A DNA stretch of 64,000 nt, from assembly GCA_030015575.1 (NCBI GenBank), contig JASDDO010000026.1, forward strand, positions 28,412,079-28,476,078, given 5' to 3'. A program made the translations under genes and the position numbers. The notes beneath the pieces were generated by a model. It saw nothing but the letters and a program-made list of their open reading frames with translations, made no database searches and was not told the origin of the DNA. The stretch comes from Agapanthus africanus (lineage: Eukaryota > Streptophyta > Magnoliopsida > Asparagales > Amaryllidaceae). Positions 1-12,700 of this stretch are shown piece after piece; the first letter of the stretch is position 1, and every line of letters starts with the position of its first letter.

Positions 1-1258
1 TCAAATAAAAGAAAATTGAGTGTGTCAAGCCCAAGTTGGTTAGGTCCCTAATTCAGATCAACTGAGCCCATTGATTCATTGCTTCCCAAACATGACCCAT
101 GACATCCAAAATGATGTTCATCTCACATTTCCTAAGTTAATCTTAGCCCCCCTCCAAAAAAAATGGCTAATGATTCTTAGATGGTCCACCATGATCTCTT
201 CCCTTAGACATAGGAATTGGTTCAAGGGTACATCTCTCCATACCTCTGATGCATGTCGTTGTAATTCCTCAACGTTTTCATAGAGGTGGCGGGTCCCGAC
301 AACCAACTGTTTTTGGGTGCACTTCCCAAGCTAACATGCACATCTTAAACCAAACCACACCCCAAATAGGTGTATCCCACATCATCGCCATGCATCCCGT
401 CACGTAACAAATACACAGGCATAAAATGGTGATCTACGGACCGTAACATCCTCAAACTACTACGGACCGTAATGTCCTTAAACTAAACCCTCACCTAAAA
501 AATGGTGATCTACGGACCGTAACGTCCTAAAACTACTACGGACCGTAACGTCCTCAAACTACTAAAGACCGTAACGTCCTTAAACTAAACTCTACAGACC
601 GTAATGTCCTTAACCTAAACCCTCACCTCAAAAATTGTGATCTACGAGCCGAAACTTTCTTAAACTAACAACGGACCGTAACGTTCCTAAATTAAAACAA
701 TGGAGCCCAAATGCTCTTTTGTTAGATCTGAATGACCCTAAAAGCCCGTTAAGTAGATCTTAGTCTCAAATTGGACCAACGTATCTTTAACAAAAATTCA
801 AGTTGATCTTAATCTCAAACGAGATTAATGATCCATAAATCAACCCAAACCCAAATCTAAGATATACGGATTTGCACTAATCCACGCCCTACGGGCGACA
901 ACATAAATTAGTCTCCGTATACAATCCACGGGCAAAAAAAAAAATAAAACAAATACACACGTCACAAAGTGAACCTTTGGATCCGGAGAAAGTGGTTATC
1001 GCTACGCGGTAACGTAATTAACTACAGAGGCTTACGCCTGCTGGGAAGAGCGTCCCCACAATCAAAAACCCCTCGCAAACGAGCGAGAATCTGACGAAGT
1101 CATGCTACAACGGCCATATCTGTCCAAACTTTCGATATACGGTACCATAAATCAACTTGGTGTTTTCGGAGAGGTGGAAGGATAAACCCAAATAGCATCT
1201 GCCCCCAAATTCAGGCAAGACGACCTACGTGGTTCGTCTCTGTTTTCGGCGGCAAACA
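1..1258 (+). mobile_element. Tat-type Gypsy LTR, 3' portion (Tat-A)
   Basis: This plus-oriented LTR fragment enters from beyond the window edge and ends at ...GGCAAACA (1258). It shares the same module order with copies at 4723-5765 (inverted), ~7020-7742 and 14918-15600 (inverted): a GGAC/GTCC array, a block with 'tatacggatttg', 'gtctccgtatacaatccacg', an 'acgtaattaactacag' block, and a final block with 'aacttggtgttttcggagag'. The end matches the LTR at 7742, which is followed by a primer-binding-like site. Only 'attct' of that downstream motif is visible here, so the element was cut just after its LTR. Family assignment to Tat rests on the minus-strand coding copy at 23-29.8 kb that carries the same LTR modules. 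Confidence 0.7.
425..690 (-). repeat. GGAC/GTCC hairpin array in Tat LTR
   Basis: About seven degenerate copies of a ~27-bp unit containing 'ctacggaccgtaacgtcc' run through this stretch. Read on the minus strand the unit is 'ggacgttacggtcc', so each copy contains a short inverted repeat (GGAC ... GTCC) around a 5-6 nt spacer. The same unit type is expanded at 15727-15960 and 22530-22968 in the Tat-D element, so it is a family feature of the LTR and 3' region. Confidence 0.75.
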
Positions 1259-2300
1259 TATTCTACTTTATTATGAATTGTTCTCTTAAGGTCTTTTTAT
1301 AAAGGTACGAATTTGTTCGGCAAATAGAGAAAATCTCTCATTCAGTTTTCTCTAATTTATCATGAGATTAGGTGCGAATGCTTAAGCATCATTGGATTTT
1401 AGATCCAAGGGTCCCTGTTAACAGGATAATTTCTTTCTTTTCTTATAAAAATATTAAATTGATTTCTTGTTAACAAGGCAAATATATTTCTGTTTAGAAA
1501 GATAAGGAAAATAATTTCCCAAACAAAGTAAAGCTTAAGATTTAAGTAACGAAAATTCCCTTTTTGGGATCTCTGGTGCTGACATTAATGAGAGCCAGAA
1601 GGGTTCTGGCGCTGTCATTAATGAGTGCTAGAAAAGCTCTGACACTGGCATTTAATGAGCACTAGAAAGGGTTCTGGCGCTGTCATTAATGAGTGCCAGA
1701 AAAGCTCTGGCGCTGGCCTTTAATGAGCGCCAAAAGTCAAAAAATCTAAGCTTGTTATATTTTTTGCCAGAATAAATACCCCCACCATTGGCGCTACGTG
1801 CCTTGCACGTGATGACAATGGTGTAAGATCAGGGTCATTGGATCTTCTTCGTGATTCGAGGAAGTCCAACCGACCCCATTATTCTATAAATAGGGCTTAA
1901 GCCCTTAGGTTTTCTGTGCCTCTCATTTTCTTTCACTTTCAGAAAACTTTAGTTTTCTTTTCCTATTAGCTTAAGCTCTTGTTTAGAAGCTTAAAGTTCA
2001 TCTTCTTCCTTGATCAAACAGGGGAAGCTCTACCAAATTTTCTTTAGCTGTCTCATCATCAATTTGGTAAAAATAAAAACCTTTTTCAAACTAAAGTTTG
2101 ATCTTAAAATTTTATTTTAAAAAATCATTTTTGTGTTTTTCTGAGCTTATGCTCTGGCACACGTTGCCTTCCTTATATTGGGATTTAGAACTTAAGTTCT
2201 TATAGAAAATAAAATATTTTCTATAAGCAGTCCATGTGCTTGCGCCCAAATTTTTTTAATAGGGAAAGATACAAACTTTTAGGATTATTGGGGTCTTTTT
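1259..2300 (+). mobile_element. LTR-like U3/R segment with TATA box
   Basis: This stretch has the texture of the Tat U3: repeated hairpins such as 'ttggattttagatccaa' and 'ctgttaacag', and a ~57-bp direct repeat at 1575-1735 ('gagtgccagaaaagctctgg' type, about four copies). A TATA box follows at 1885. Downstream are palindromes built from 'aagctt' and 'agaacttaagttct'. I infer a second, partial LTR of the same or a sister family in plus orientation. Neither LTR end is visible. Confidence 0.45.
1885..1892 (+). promoter_or_regulatory. TATA box of LTR-like promoter
   Basis: TATAAATA lies within 'ttctataaataggg', preceded by a CACGTG-containing palindrome near 1808-1820 and followed by a T/C-rich leader. 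Comparable TATA boxes occur in the sister LTR copies at 3743 (+), 6378 (-) and 17788 (-), which supports an LTR promoter role. Confidence 0.5.
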
Positions 2301-2322
2301 GGCTAGAAGCTAGGATTCCACA

Positions 2323-2828
2323 TTGTCTAAACATACATTGGTCTTTTCCTTTGCTGACATCATTTTGTTTTCTACTTCTTCAGCTATAATGGCTCCATGC
2401 TTTCTATATACACGCGCCAAGAATCTTCCTGCCCATAGGCCTACAGACTTAGAATTCTTTAAGATGCTTCCTGAGCATGACCCGAATTGCAAGCATCTTA
2501 GTTTAAGGGCCGACTGGTACTACCAGAACATTGCAGGGCGATCCAGTTTCACAAGCGAAAGGACATCTCGTTCTATACCTTCAATTTGCTATATAGAATC
2601 ATCGCCATTCCATTATGCATTGGAGATTACCGATTAGACTGCTCACGGTATTCTTCAACCAGTTATGGAAACAACCCAGAGATTGATGATAGTGGATACA
2701 TTTGGACGTCGTATATGTCAAGGGGAAGCTCGCCCATGACACATGTTTACCCGCCTTATTGGCGTGATGCCCAGATACCTATGTGGCCATATTACCTGGG
2801 CTCGGTACATGTTGGTGTTCCCTTATAA
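2323..2828 (+). pseudogene. unrecognised coding-like segment
   Basis: Two overlapping plus-strand reading frames (2323-2637 and 2586-2828) follow each other, as expected for one frame broken by a small indel near 2590-2630. Base composition is more balanced than the AT-rich flanks. The encoded peptides contain 'PEHDPNCKHLSLRADWYY' and, in the second, 'PPYWRDAQIPMWPYYLG'. I do not recognise either as a known family. Position between LTR-like segments suggests an extra element-borne ORF, but this is inference. A non-coding relic is also possible. Confidence 0.3.
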
Positions 2829-2839
2829 AAAGGGGGGAG

Positions 2840-4722
2840 AAAAGAAAGAAGAAAAGGATTCCCACAGTTAGGGATTCATGTGTTAAACACTTGCGCGATT
2901 ATATGCAAAGCATATAAGCGCTGTAAATAAATAACTGAAGGCCAAACTGGCCTAAACACGTGAGCGCTTATATGCACAGTATGTAAACACTGAAAACAAA
3001 TAACCAAAAGGGCCAAACTGGTCTCATGTGTTAAACACATGAACGCTTATATGCACAACATATTAGCGCTGAAAACAAATAACCAACAGGCCAAACAAGC
3101 CTCACATGTTAAACACGTGAGCGCTCATATACAGGTTAAAACCCATACTAGGGTCACGTGTTAAACACGTAAGAACACACCTTTAAAAGTACTAGCTTCA
3201 GATAGAATTAAATTCTATATAAAATTAAATTCTATTTTGGGAAGATACTTCCCCTGATCTTTCTAAAAGGAGAAAGATTCTCTGTTAAATAGAGAGCCGT
3301 TGGATCAAAAATTCAACAGTGATTAAAAATCATCAAATGATAAAATTGAATTCTATTAGGGAAAAATATCTTCCTGATCTTTCTAAATGAGAAAGATATT
3401 TTCTGTTAAACAGAAAGCTGTTAATCAAATATCCAATGAGATGGGAAAATATTTCCCTCTATTCTAAAAAAATAAAGATTGTGCTATGTTAAACAGAGTA
3501 CCCTTGGATTAAAAATCCAATGGTAATTAAAAATCACCATTCGACGGAATTAAATTCTGTATATGGAAAAATACATCCCTAATCTTGTTAGAAACAATAA
3601 TATATATTCTGTAAAACAGAAATTCTCTGGATCAAAAATCCAATGGTGAATAAAATCTCCTGAATAATATTTATGGCCAATTAAATCAATTGGTATCTCT
3701 CAAATGAGAGATTTTTCAAATTAATTAACAATTTGCCTCTCCTATATAAAGGATCGGAGACTTCAAGTCTCATATAGAAGATCGACCCTCAAGCTTCTGC
3801 AAAAAAAAAAAGCACAGAAGCCATAAAACAGAGAATTCAATTCTCCCCTCAAAGAAGAAAATTCTCGCTCATTCCAAACCTTAGGTAAAGAAAAGCAGAG
3901 ATTGACAATCTCCTTTGCCCAGTATAAAAAACACAAAACAAGGGTTTAACCCTTCACAAAAAGAACTTAGTTCTTCCTCTGATTTAAGATCTGTAAAGCA
4001 GATCTCCGCACAAGTTGAGAATTTAATTCTCATCGGGGAGATTCTGTTCTTTATACTCAGAATCTAAGGGAAAGAACTAGATTAAAAGAAAAGGAGAGAA
4101 AAAGAACATATTTTCTAAAAATTTAATTTCTCTAAAAATAAGGGTCTTTTCTTATTAAAAGAACTTAGTTCTTATTAAAAGATCTTAGTTCTCTAACAAA
4201 ATCGAACCCAGATCTTCAAAACAGAGATCTTGGTGATCATTAAGGGCCAAAACGCCATTAACAGATATTAAATCTATAAAAAAACATACAGAATTTAGTG
4301 CCTCACGTGCTTCCCATGTGAGCGCCCTAAACAAACCGCTCAACGCCTCACGTACTTCCCATGTGGGCGCCAAAAACAAACAGCTGAGCGCCTCATATGC
4401 CTCCCACGTGAACGCTAAAAAAAAAATACTTAGCACCTCACGTGCTTCCTATGTGGGGCTCAAAGCAGAACACTTAGCGTCTCATGTGCTTCCCATGTGG
4501 GCACTTAAAACAGAACGCTCAGCGCCTCATGTGCTTGTCACATAAGATCCCAAAATAGAAGACTCTGCGCCTCACGAGAAACACATGTGAGCGCTGTATA
4601 AAAGTGCTGAGCACTATAAATATAGTCAAAATGACTAAGTTTTTAGCACTGATTGGGCAGCGCCCATGTCTGAGCGCTTCTCACATGAGCGCTAGAGCCA
4701 CAAATAAGTGCTTAGCACTTCT
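2840..4722 (+). mobile_element. Tat-type LTR, 5' (U3/R) portion
   Basis: This segment is homologous to the minus-strand copy read from ~6780 down to ~5760. Both contain 'aatcaattggtatctctcaa' followed by a TATA box, 'gacttcaagtc', then a long run of gcgc/CACGTG palindromes ('gcgcctcacgtgcttcc' type, 4295-4600). It stops abruptly at 4722, where the inverted copy Tat-B begins with its own LTR terminus. The left part (2860-3180) has repeats of 'gtgttaaacac' and 'gcgcttatatgc'. The copy therefore lacks the U5 end. Confidence 0.6.
3743..3750 (+). promoter_or_regulatory. TATA box in Tat LTR copy
   Basis: TATATAAA in 'ctcctatataaaggatcgg' is preceded by 'caaatgagagatttttcaaa' and followed by a 'gacttcaagtctc' hairpin. 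The aligned position in the inverted copy (6378-6385) also has TATATAAA, so the box is conserved between copies. Confidence 0.55.
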
Positions 4723-6780
4723 TGTTTACTGCCGAAAATAGAGACGAAACCGAGATGGATCGTCTTGCCTGAATTTGGGGGCAGATGCTATTTAGGTTTA
4801 TCCATCCACCTCTCCGAAGATGCCAAGTTGATTTATGGCACCGTGTATCGGAGGTTTGGACGGATGCGACCGTTGTAGCAGACTTCGTCAGATTCTCCCT
4901 CGTTTGCGAGGGGTTTTTGATTGTGGGGACGCTCTTCTCTCCATGTGTAAGCCCTTGCAGTTAATTACGTTACCGCATCGCGATAAACACTTTCTCCTGC
5001 TCCGGAAGTTCACTTCATGTCGTGTGTTTTTTTTATTTGTTTAGGTTGCCCGTGGACTGTATACGGAGATTAATTTATGTTGTCGCCCGTAGGACGTGGA
5101 TTAGTCCAAATTCGTATATCTTAGATTTAGGTTTGGGTTGATTTAAGGATCATTAATCTCGTTTGAGATTATGATCAACTTAAATTTTTGTTAAGGATAT
5201 ATTAGTCCACTTTGAGACTAAGATCTACTTAACAGGGTTTTATGATCTTTCAGATCCAACAAAAGAGCATTTGGGCTCTATTGTTTTCATTTGAGGACAT
5301 TACGGTCCGTTATTAGATTAAGGACGTTTCGGTCGGTAGATCACCATTTTATGCCCGTGTATTTGTTACGTGACGGGATGCATGGCGATGATGTGGGATA
5401 CACCTATTTGGGGTGTAGTTTGGTTTAAGGTGTGCACGTCAGCTTGGAAAGTGCACCCAAAAATAGTTGGTTGTCGGGGCCTGCCACCTCTCTGAAGATG
5501 TTGAGGAATTACAACGACATGCATCAGAGATATGGAGAGATGTACCCTTGAACCAATTCCCGTGTCTAAGGGAAGAGATCATGGTGGACCATCTAAGAAT
5601 CATTAGCCATTTTTGAGGGACTAAGATTAACTTAGGAAATATAGGATGGACATCATTTTGGATGCCATGAGTCATGTTTAGGAAACAATGAATCCATGGG
5701 CTCAGTTGATCTGAATTAGGGACCTAGCCAACTTGGGCTTGGCCCACTCAATTTTCTTTTATTTGAAAGAAGTGCTGAGCACTGTTTAGGGCTCAGTCCC
5801 CTTTTTCACGCAAAAAGTGCTGAGCACTCATGTGAGTTCTGATGCTCACACTTTACTCTATTTTTTCTTTGTCTCTATATGGAGTGCTGAGCAATCTTTA
5901 TGGCGCCCATGTGCGAAGCACGTGAGGCGTTAGATGCTGAATGATAAGTGTCAAGCACTTTATGTTTCATGGCGCCCGCATGAGGGTCACGTGAGGCGCT
6001 AGGCACTGAGAGCCAGCCACTGAGTGCTAAGCACTCTTTATTTTATGGCGCCCACGTGAGGGGCACGTGAAACGCTGGACGCTGAGCGCCGCACGGTGAG
6101 TACTAAGCACTCTTTATTTTATGGCGCCCACGTGAGGGGCACGTGGGGCGCTGGGCGCTGACCGCCGCCCACTGCGTGCTAAGCACTCCTGAATTCTCTC
6201 TCTTCTTTTTTGAATAATCCATATGATCTTTATCTACTTTTATTTACCTAAAATTTCCAAGAAGAGAGTTCTTCTTCCTCGAGAATTTAATTCTCTGTTC
6301 TTTCAAAGCTTCATCTTTTTTTTTTCTTTTAAAGCTTATGGGGGGTTCCTCTCTCTCAGACTTGAAGTCTTGGGTTCTTTATATAGTAGAGACAAATTTG
6401 TTGATTAGTTGAAGAAATCTCTCATTGAGAGATCCTAATTGATTTGGGGATTTTTCCCACCGTTAGATCTTTGATCCAAGAACTTCTGTTTTACAGAAAA
6501 TATTTTTCTTGTTTTTAACAAAATTAGGGAAATATTTTCCCATACAGAATTTATTCTGTAGATCGGTGATTCTTTAATCACCATTGGATTTTTAATCCAA
6601 CGGTACTCTATTTTACAGAGAGTTATCTTTCTTGTTTAGAAAGATTTGAGGAATATTTTCTCAACAGAATTTAATTCTGCATTCTGATGATTTATCATCT
6701 CCGTTGGATTTTTGATCCAACGGCTATATTTAATAGAGAGTAGAATTTAATTCTATCAGGCGTCGACGCTCACGTGCTGT
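4723..6780 (-). mobile_element. Tat-type LTR in inverted orientation (Tat-B)
   Basis: Read on the minus strand it runs from U3 hairpins (~6750-6450), TATA (6378-6385), CACGTG/gcgc palindromes (6170-5860) and an isolated GGAC/GTCC unit (~5290-5330) to the conserved U5 end, terminating at 4723 with TGTTTACTGCC on the plus strand. It is an inverted match of 1-1258 over 4735-5765 and of 2840-4722 over ~5760-6780. No primer-binding site follows its end; the neighbour is an oppositely oriented truncated LTR. The right limit is approximate. Confidence 0.65.
6378..6385 (-). promoter_or_regulatory. TATA box in Tat-B LTR
   Basis: The minus strand reads TATATAAA between a 'gagatttcttcaac' block and a 'gacttcaagtc' hairpin, at the same place as in the plus-oriented copy at 3743. 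Confidence 0.55.
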
Positions 6781-7742
6781 GCATGTGCGGCGCCAATAAG
6801 AGTTTTTAACTCTGGTGTTGGCGCCTTCATGGCAAACACATGAAGCGCTGCCTCTTGACATTTTAACAGAGCTTTACTCTTTTAAGAGTTTTTAACTCTG
6901 GTGCTGGCGCCCTCATGGAAAACACGTGAGGCGCTGCCTCTTGAATTTTGAACAGAGCTTTGCTCTTTTATTGAGGAAACACTTCTGAATAAAGGGAGAA
7001 AACCCAAGGCTGAGCAAATAGAGCCAAAACAAGTGCTTAGTACTTCTGAATAAAAGGAAAAAAACTGAGCAGACCAAGCCCAAATTAGCTAAATCTCTGA
7101 AGTTACTTGCAACTGAGTCCAAATACTCTGTTGTTGGATCTTAATAAGATTTAATGATCCTGAAAATGTTGTTAAGTTGATCTTAATCTCAAATAAGACT
7201 ATCGTGTCCTTAGTTAAAATAAATTAAGCCAAAATGCTCATATATTTAAGTTGATCTTAATCTAAAAACAGATTAACAGTCCTTAAATGAAACAAAATAT
7301 CTTTGAACTAGAGGAACATACAACCTGAGTTCAAACCCAAATCTAAAATATACGGATTTGAACTAATCCGCGTCATACGGGCGACGACATAAATTAGTCT
7401 CCGTATACAATCCATGGGCAACCTTAACAAATAAAATAACACATGACACAAAGTGACCTACTGGAGCAGGAGAAAGTGGTTATCGTAACGCGATAACGTA
7501 ATTAACTGTAGGGGCTTGCGCCTGCAGGGAAGAGCGTCTCTACAATCAAAACCCCCTTACAAATAAGGCGGAATCTGATAAAGTCTGCTACAATGGTCGC
7601 ATCTATCCAAACCTCTAATATACGGTACCATAAATCAACTTGGTATCTTCGGAGAGGTGAATGGATATGTCCAAATATCATCTGCCCCAAAATTCAGGCA
7701 AGACGTTCAATCCCAGTTCATCTCTGTTTTCGGTGGTAAACA
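6780..7742 (+). mobile_element. Tat-type 5' LTR, U5 portion (Tat-C)
   Basis: From ~7000 the sequence repeats the module order of 1-1258: the 'caagcccaaattag' block, 'aatatacggatttg', 'gtctccgtatacaatccatg', 'acgtaattaactgtagggg' and 'aacttggtatcttcggagag'. It ends at 7742 with GGTGGTAAACA, directly followed by a primer-binding-like motif, so this is a genuine 5' LTR terminus. The left part (6780-6960) holds two ~110-bp repeats with 'aagagtttttaactctgg' hairpins and 'ggcgc' palindromes. The boundary with Tat-B is approximate. Confidence 0.65.
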
Positions 7743-7767
7743 GATTCTGGCATGCCCGGTGGGACCT
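7743..7767 (+). other. post-LTR primer-binding-like motif
   Basis: Immediately after the LTR terminus AACA comes 'gattctggcatgcccggtgg' and then 'gaccttt'. A short spacer plus a GC-rich TGG-initiated stretch at this position is the usual layout of a tRNA primer-binding site. The cognate tRNA was not determined. Confidence 0.5.
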
Positions 7768-9775
7768 TTTTCTCTTTCCACTCCACACTTCGTGTCGTGT
7801 TTCGTGAACAAAGTTGTGGTTCACTATGGTTGCCCTTAGATTCAAGGTACTAAAACTTGGTGTCTTGCTTCTAGGCAGAAAAAATCAATAGCTTCTCACT
7901 GCACCGCTTGCAGCAGCAACTCCCTCTCCACCCCAGCTGTAGGAGTGACATATGGGCCTAACGCGGCCTCCATTTTCTTAATATTGGTGGGGCAGGCCAC
8001 ACAAGCTACTTCCAGACTGTTCTTCGGGACTATGCTCTCGCCTGTGAATTTTGGCACCTCAACGCCATAAGGAGAGGCTCCCAGAAAGTCGTCCTTCAAT
8101 CGACTGGCAACCACGACGGCTTCTATCAGCAAGCCGTCAAACCCTGAAGTCTCAGTCTTCAACAGGCTGAGGAAGAACTCAAGCAGGACCATAAAGAATC
8201 CCATGATACAAGAAGGAGCTACCCCAAAACGGCTAGCATTCCTTACTCCTGCTACGGGTGAAGCCGGTAAAAGTGCTTCCCCTCCCAGACGGTCGGTCTT
8301 CGAAAGATTGGCCAGCTCCACTCTAGCTCCACCAAGAATGTCAGTCTTCTAAAGGATGACAGTAAGCAAAGCTCCCTAACAATGCATGGGGCATGATGAA
8401 GACGCCTCCAAAACATAGGCAATTCCTACTCCACGACATGCTTAATATCGCCACTGGTGCCGAGTGAAAGAAGCTGGGGGCAACTCTCCTTCTGAGCTCA
8501 CCCCACCAGCTCCTGTGGTGGATATCAAAGATGCTTTTCCAACCGGGAACAATTTTGATCCGCCCAGGAGAGTCTGAAAGAACTCTCTGACAGCGGTGCT
8601 AAAGAAATCACATCCGTCGTAGAGGCCCCTGTGCAGCGACAGCTAGAGCTGCCTCGCCAACGTCTCTCTTCATAAATGCATAGGGTTTGGCGAAAAGTCC
8701 AAGACTCTGTGCTTAACAAAAATCACTCAAGTCGACCTAAAAGATCTAATGGTCGACAAGAAAAAAACCACTCCTCCACCATACAACGAGGGCCCGTTCC
8801 CAAACAGGTGCTTGTCACAATGGCTCCTTTAGCTCTGACTTCTCATAAAAAATCGAGGCCAGCGAAAATCCTACCATCCGCGGAAAATTCCAAAGATGAT
8901 GGATCTAAATGCCCCAAGTCTGTGGACATTATCGTACATACGGTCTATATGGACTCAGGGAAAAAAGAAAGCTGTGCCTCAGTGAGTCACTGACCTTAAA
9001 CTCGGTCATTGACAATGGTTCAGGAGCAACAACAAAGGCTCCAAGAAATGCTGAACAAAATGACGGCACTCACTGGAAAAAAAGAAAGTCCGGACAAAGA
9101 GGCCGAACAAAGCCAAGAGCAAGAGACCGATATAGAGTTCTTGCGACGGGTGCTGGAAAGAAAAGATAAGAAAGCTGCAGAGCAAGTTGCTAATATCAAG
9201 CAGATGGCTCTTATATTCCAAGACATGGTGGGAATGATGATACAACTGGAACCCTTGCCGAAGATCCGCCAATAGTTATCGAGGATGATAGAGGGGAAAC
9301 ATCAAACCCTCCTCCGGCCTTGTCAGAGGCCAGGGAATAAACCATCTCCAAGATGGCCCTGGATGACTGTAAAGCTCAACAAATAAGAGCTCACCAGGAC
9401 AGTGATGCCGCCGGCTAACTCGTCAGAACCGGGCAACCATATCCAGCCTTGTATAACCAAATCAAGTACTTGTCTGGATATACAATCCCCAAGTTCCATC
9501 TCTACAAAGGAACGGGCAATCCTCACCAGCACATCACATAACTCAGAGCTCTGTGCGGCAATACTGGAGGCGACGACAAACTGTTGCTTCGCCAATTTGT
9601 CGGAAGCTTGTCGGAGACAGCTTTTGAATGGTACTCGGAGCTCCCAAATGACTCCGTCAAAACCTTCACAGAAATAGAACTACTGTTCACACAACGGTTT
9701 GCCAGCACGAGCGAACGCACTCCGATCATGGCATTAATCAATGCCAGGGTAAAGCCGGGATTACTCTATTCTTGA
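7768..9775 (+). pseudogene. decayed Tat-type gag, 5' end
   Basis: Downstream of the 5' LTR the plus strand holds a leader and then gag remnants. At 9009-9275 is an 88-residue charged, coiled-coil-like peptide rich in Q, E and K. At about 9460-9775, in shifted frames, a capsid-type retrotransposon gag segment includes 'YTIPKFHLYKGTGNP' and 'FVGSLSETAFEWYSELP', the signature of the Retrotrans_gag family (PF03732). Frameshifts at ~9400 and ~9540 and stops break the frame. The gag is cut at 9776 by Tek-1; no pol of this element follows. Confidence 0.65.
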
Positions 9776-12700
9776 GAACCTTTACTCGTCGATCCACAAT
9801 AACCATCGGTTGCTATTCATAAGTCAAATCTTCCATCACTGTCAATTCCGAGTGGTCTAGGACGTGCGTCTCATCTCGAACATATTTGTGGAGTTGAGAT
9901 ACATGAAACATGTCATGAACACCCGCCAAGGATGGTGGTAAAGCCAAACGATATGCACTTCTCCAATTCGCTCAATGATATCGAAAAGCTCCACGAATCA
10001 AGAACTAAGCTTGCCTCGACTACCAAACCAGATTACCCCCTAGTCGGTGATATCTTCAAAAACACATGATCACCAACAGAAAACTCTAATGGTCTTCTTC
10101 CAGATTTCTGCCCAACTTTTCTGTCGATGTTTTGCCACCTTCATACGATCATGAATCAAATTAACTTTCTCCACAGTTTGCACAATCAGTTCCGGTCCTA
10201 ACATACTGGTGATCGACACTTTCGACCGTACAATGTTTCAAATGGAGCCATCTGTATAGTTGATAGAAAAACTGTTATTGTACGAGAACTCCACTAAGTG
10301 TAAATGATCCTCCCATGAACCCTTGAAATCTAACATGCAATCTCTCAACATATCTTTAAGAGTTTTGATCGTTGTCTCAGACTGTCCATCTGTCTGAAGA
10401 TAATAGACCGTACTAAACTTCAAATGAGTTCCCAAAATTTCTTGTAGACTCCTCCAAAAATGTGATAGCAACCGGGTATCATGATCAGAAATGATACTTA
10501 CTGATACTCCATGCAATCTTACAATCTCCTGCATGTACCTCTCTGCTAAATCTTCCATTAACTTACCAACTCGAAATGGTATGAAATGAGCTGTCTTAAT
10601 CAGTCAATCGACAATCTCCCAAAATGCGCTATTGCCCCTTGGACTTCGTGGTAATGTTGTCACAAAATCCATGGTTATATATTCCCACTTCCACTGGGGA
10701 ATCGAAAGTGGTTGCAACAAACCAGCTACCCTTTGATGTTCAGTCTTGACTTTCTGACACTCCAAGCACCTCGACACGTAACGGGTCTTTTCATGCCTTC
10801 CCACCAAAAGTGTTGTCACAAATCTCTATATATCTTCATGCCTCCTGGATGTACCGAATATGCAGAACTATGAGTCTCCTTCATGACTTCTTCACGAACT
10901 TCTCCTTTAGGCACACACAAACGACTTCCATACCTCAAGGAACCATCTTTATGTATCAATAACTCCGTTCAAAGCCCTACCTCTACTTGTCCTCGAAATT
11001 TCTGCAATTTAGGATCGTGCAACTGCGCTACCTAAATTCCATCAATCAACGATGACAGTACTTGCATTTGCATCAACTGTTCCGAAGAATCTGATAGTAC
11101 GAGCTCCGACTCGAATCTCTGAAAATCCGCTATAATCTCCTTCTGTGAAGTCAACATCCGTATTGCTAGAAACCGACTTAAAGCATCCGGTACTACATTA
11201 ATTTCCCCGGATGGTATTTTAGATCAAGATCATATTCAGCCATCAGTTCCAACCATCTACGCTGCCTCATGTTGAGCTCTTTCTGTGTGAATATATATTT
11301 TAGGCTCTTGTGATCAGTAAACACCTATACCTTCTCGCCCAATAAGTAGTGTCTCCAAATCTTTAGCGCAAAGATAACTGCTGCTAATTCCAACTCGTGG
11401 GTTGGGTAGTTCTTATGAGTCTTCAACTATCTCGACGCATACGCTACAACCTTTCCATGTTGCATCAAACACATCTGAAGCCTTTCCCAGATGTGTCGAT
11501 GTTAATAACTAATCAACCGGAACTATCTGGCGCTGTTAAAATAAGAGTGGTTGCCAACCTTTGCTTCAGCACCTCAAAAGCTAACGCACACTTTTCGGAC
11601 CAAACAAACGGTACATCCTTTCGTGTTAGCTTGGTTAAGGGTTCTGCTATCCGAGCGAAGTTCTCCACAAACCTTTGATAGTATCAGTAAGCCCAAGGAA
11701 CTTATGAACTCCACTTTCTTGAGCCAAAACTCACACTTGCTAATTTTAGCATACAACTTTTCTTGTCTCAACGTTTGCAGTGCGATCCGTAAGTGTTCTT
11801 CATGCTCTTCTTTGCTTCTCGAGTAAACCAGAATATCATCGATGAATACCACCATAAACTAATCTAGAAAAGGTGAAAAGATCCGGTTCATCAAGGCCAT
11901 AAATATCGCTGGTGCGTTAGTAACTCTAAATGACATAACTAAATACTCATAATGCGGAACACCATCTTGCAAATGTCTTCTATTTTCACCCGAACTTGGT
12001 GATAACCCTATCGCAAATCCAACATCGAGAATACTCTTGTGCTACTCAGTTGATTGAATAATTCACCTATGCATGGAATTGGGTACCTGTTCTTGATTGT
12101 CGCTCGATTTATGCTTTTGAAAATCGATGCACATTCTTCTCGTGCCATCTTTCTTTTTGACCTAAAGAACTGGAGCTCCCAAGGTGAACCGCTGCTGCGA
12201 ATCAAGCCATTCTTTAAACATTCAGAAACTTGTCTCCTCACTTCTTCCAGTTCAACCAGTGCCATTGGATAATAAGACTTTGAAATTGGCACTGCTCCAG
12301 AATAAGATCAATCACGAACACCACATCTTGTTTTGACGGTAAACCCGAGATTTCTTTGAACACATCCATGAAATCCCGAACTGCTATCAGCGCTTCATCT
12401 GCAACTTGTTCACAAACTTCATCTTCAATACACACAAATAGTTACCCTCATCATGAATTTATAAGTCCGTTCTAGGACTTGTGGGTTATCAGCCCACCAC
12501 ATTTCCGCTGCGCTACTCTGATAAATTAAGACGGGTCTGTCGGAACTTCTTCAATGAAACTTCTTACACTTGATCGGCCTTGAAGTGGTCTATACCAGCT
12601 CCTGCTGGGGTCAATCTCAAACCACTGCAATCATCATTTGCTCTCTTGTGTTTCTCCTTGTTATTCGAAACGCAGACAGATTGATCACTACGGGACAGGG

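Noticed and set aside
4185..4545. repeat-peptide ORFs on both strands in the Tat LTR
   Set aside because: They come from the CACGTG/gcgc palindromic repeat, not from a gene.
7896..8321. 141-residue minus-strand ORF
   Set aside because: It lies antisense in the gag leader of the plus-oriented Tat-C and has no recognisable motif.
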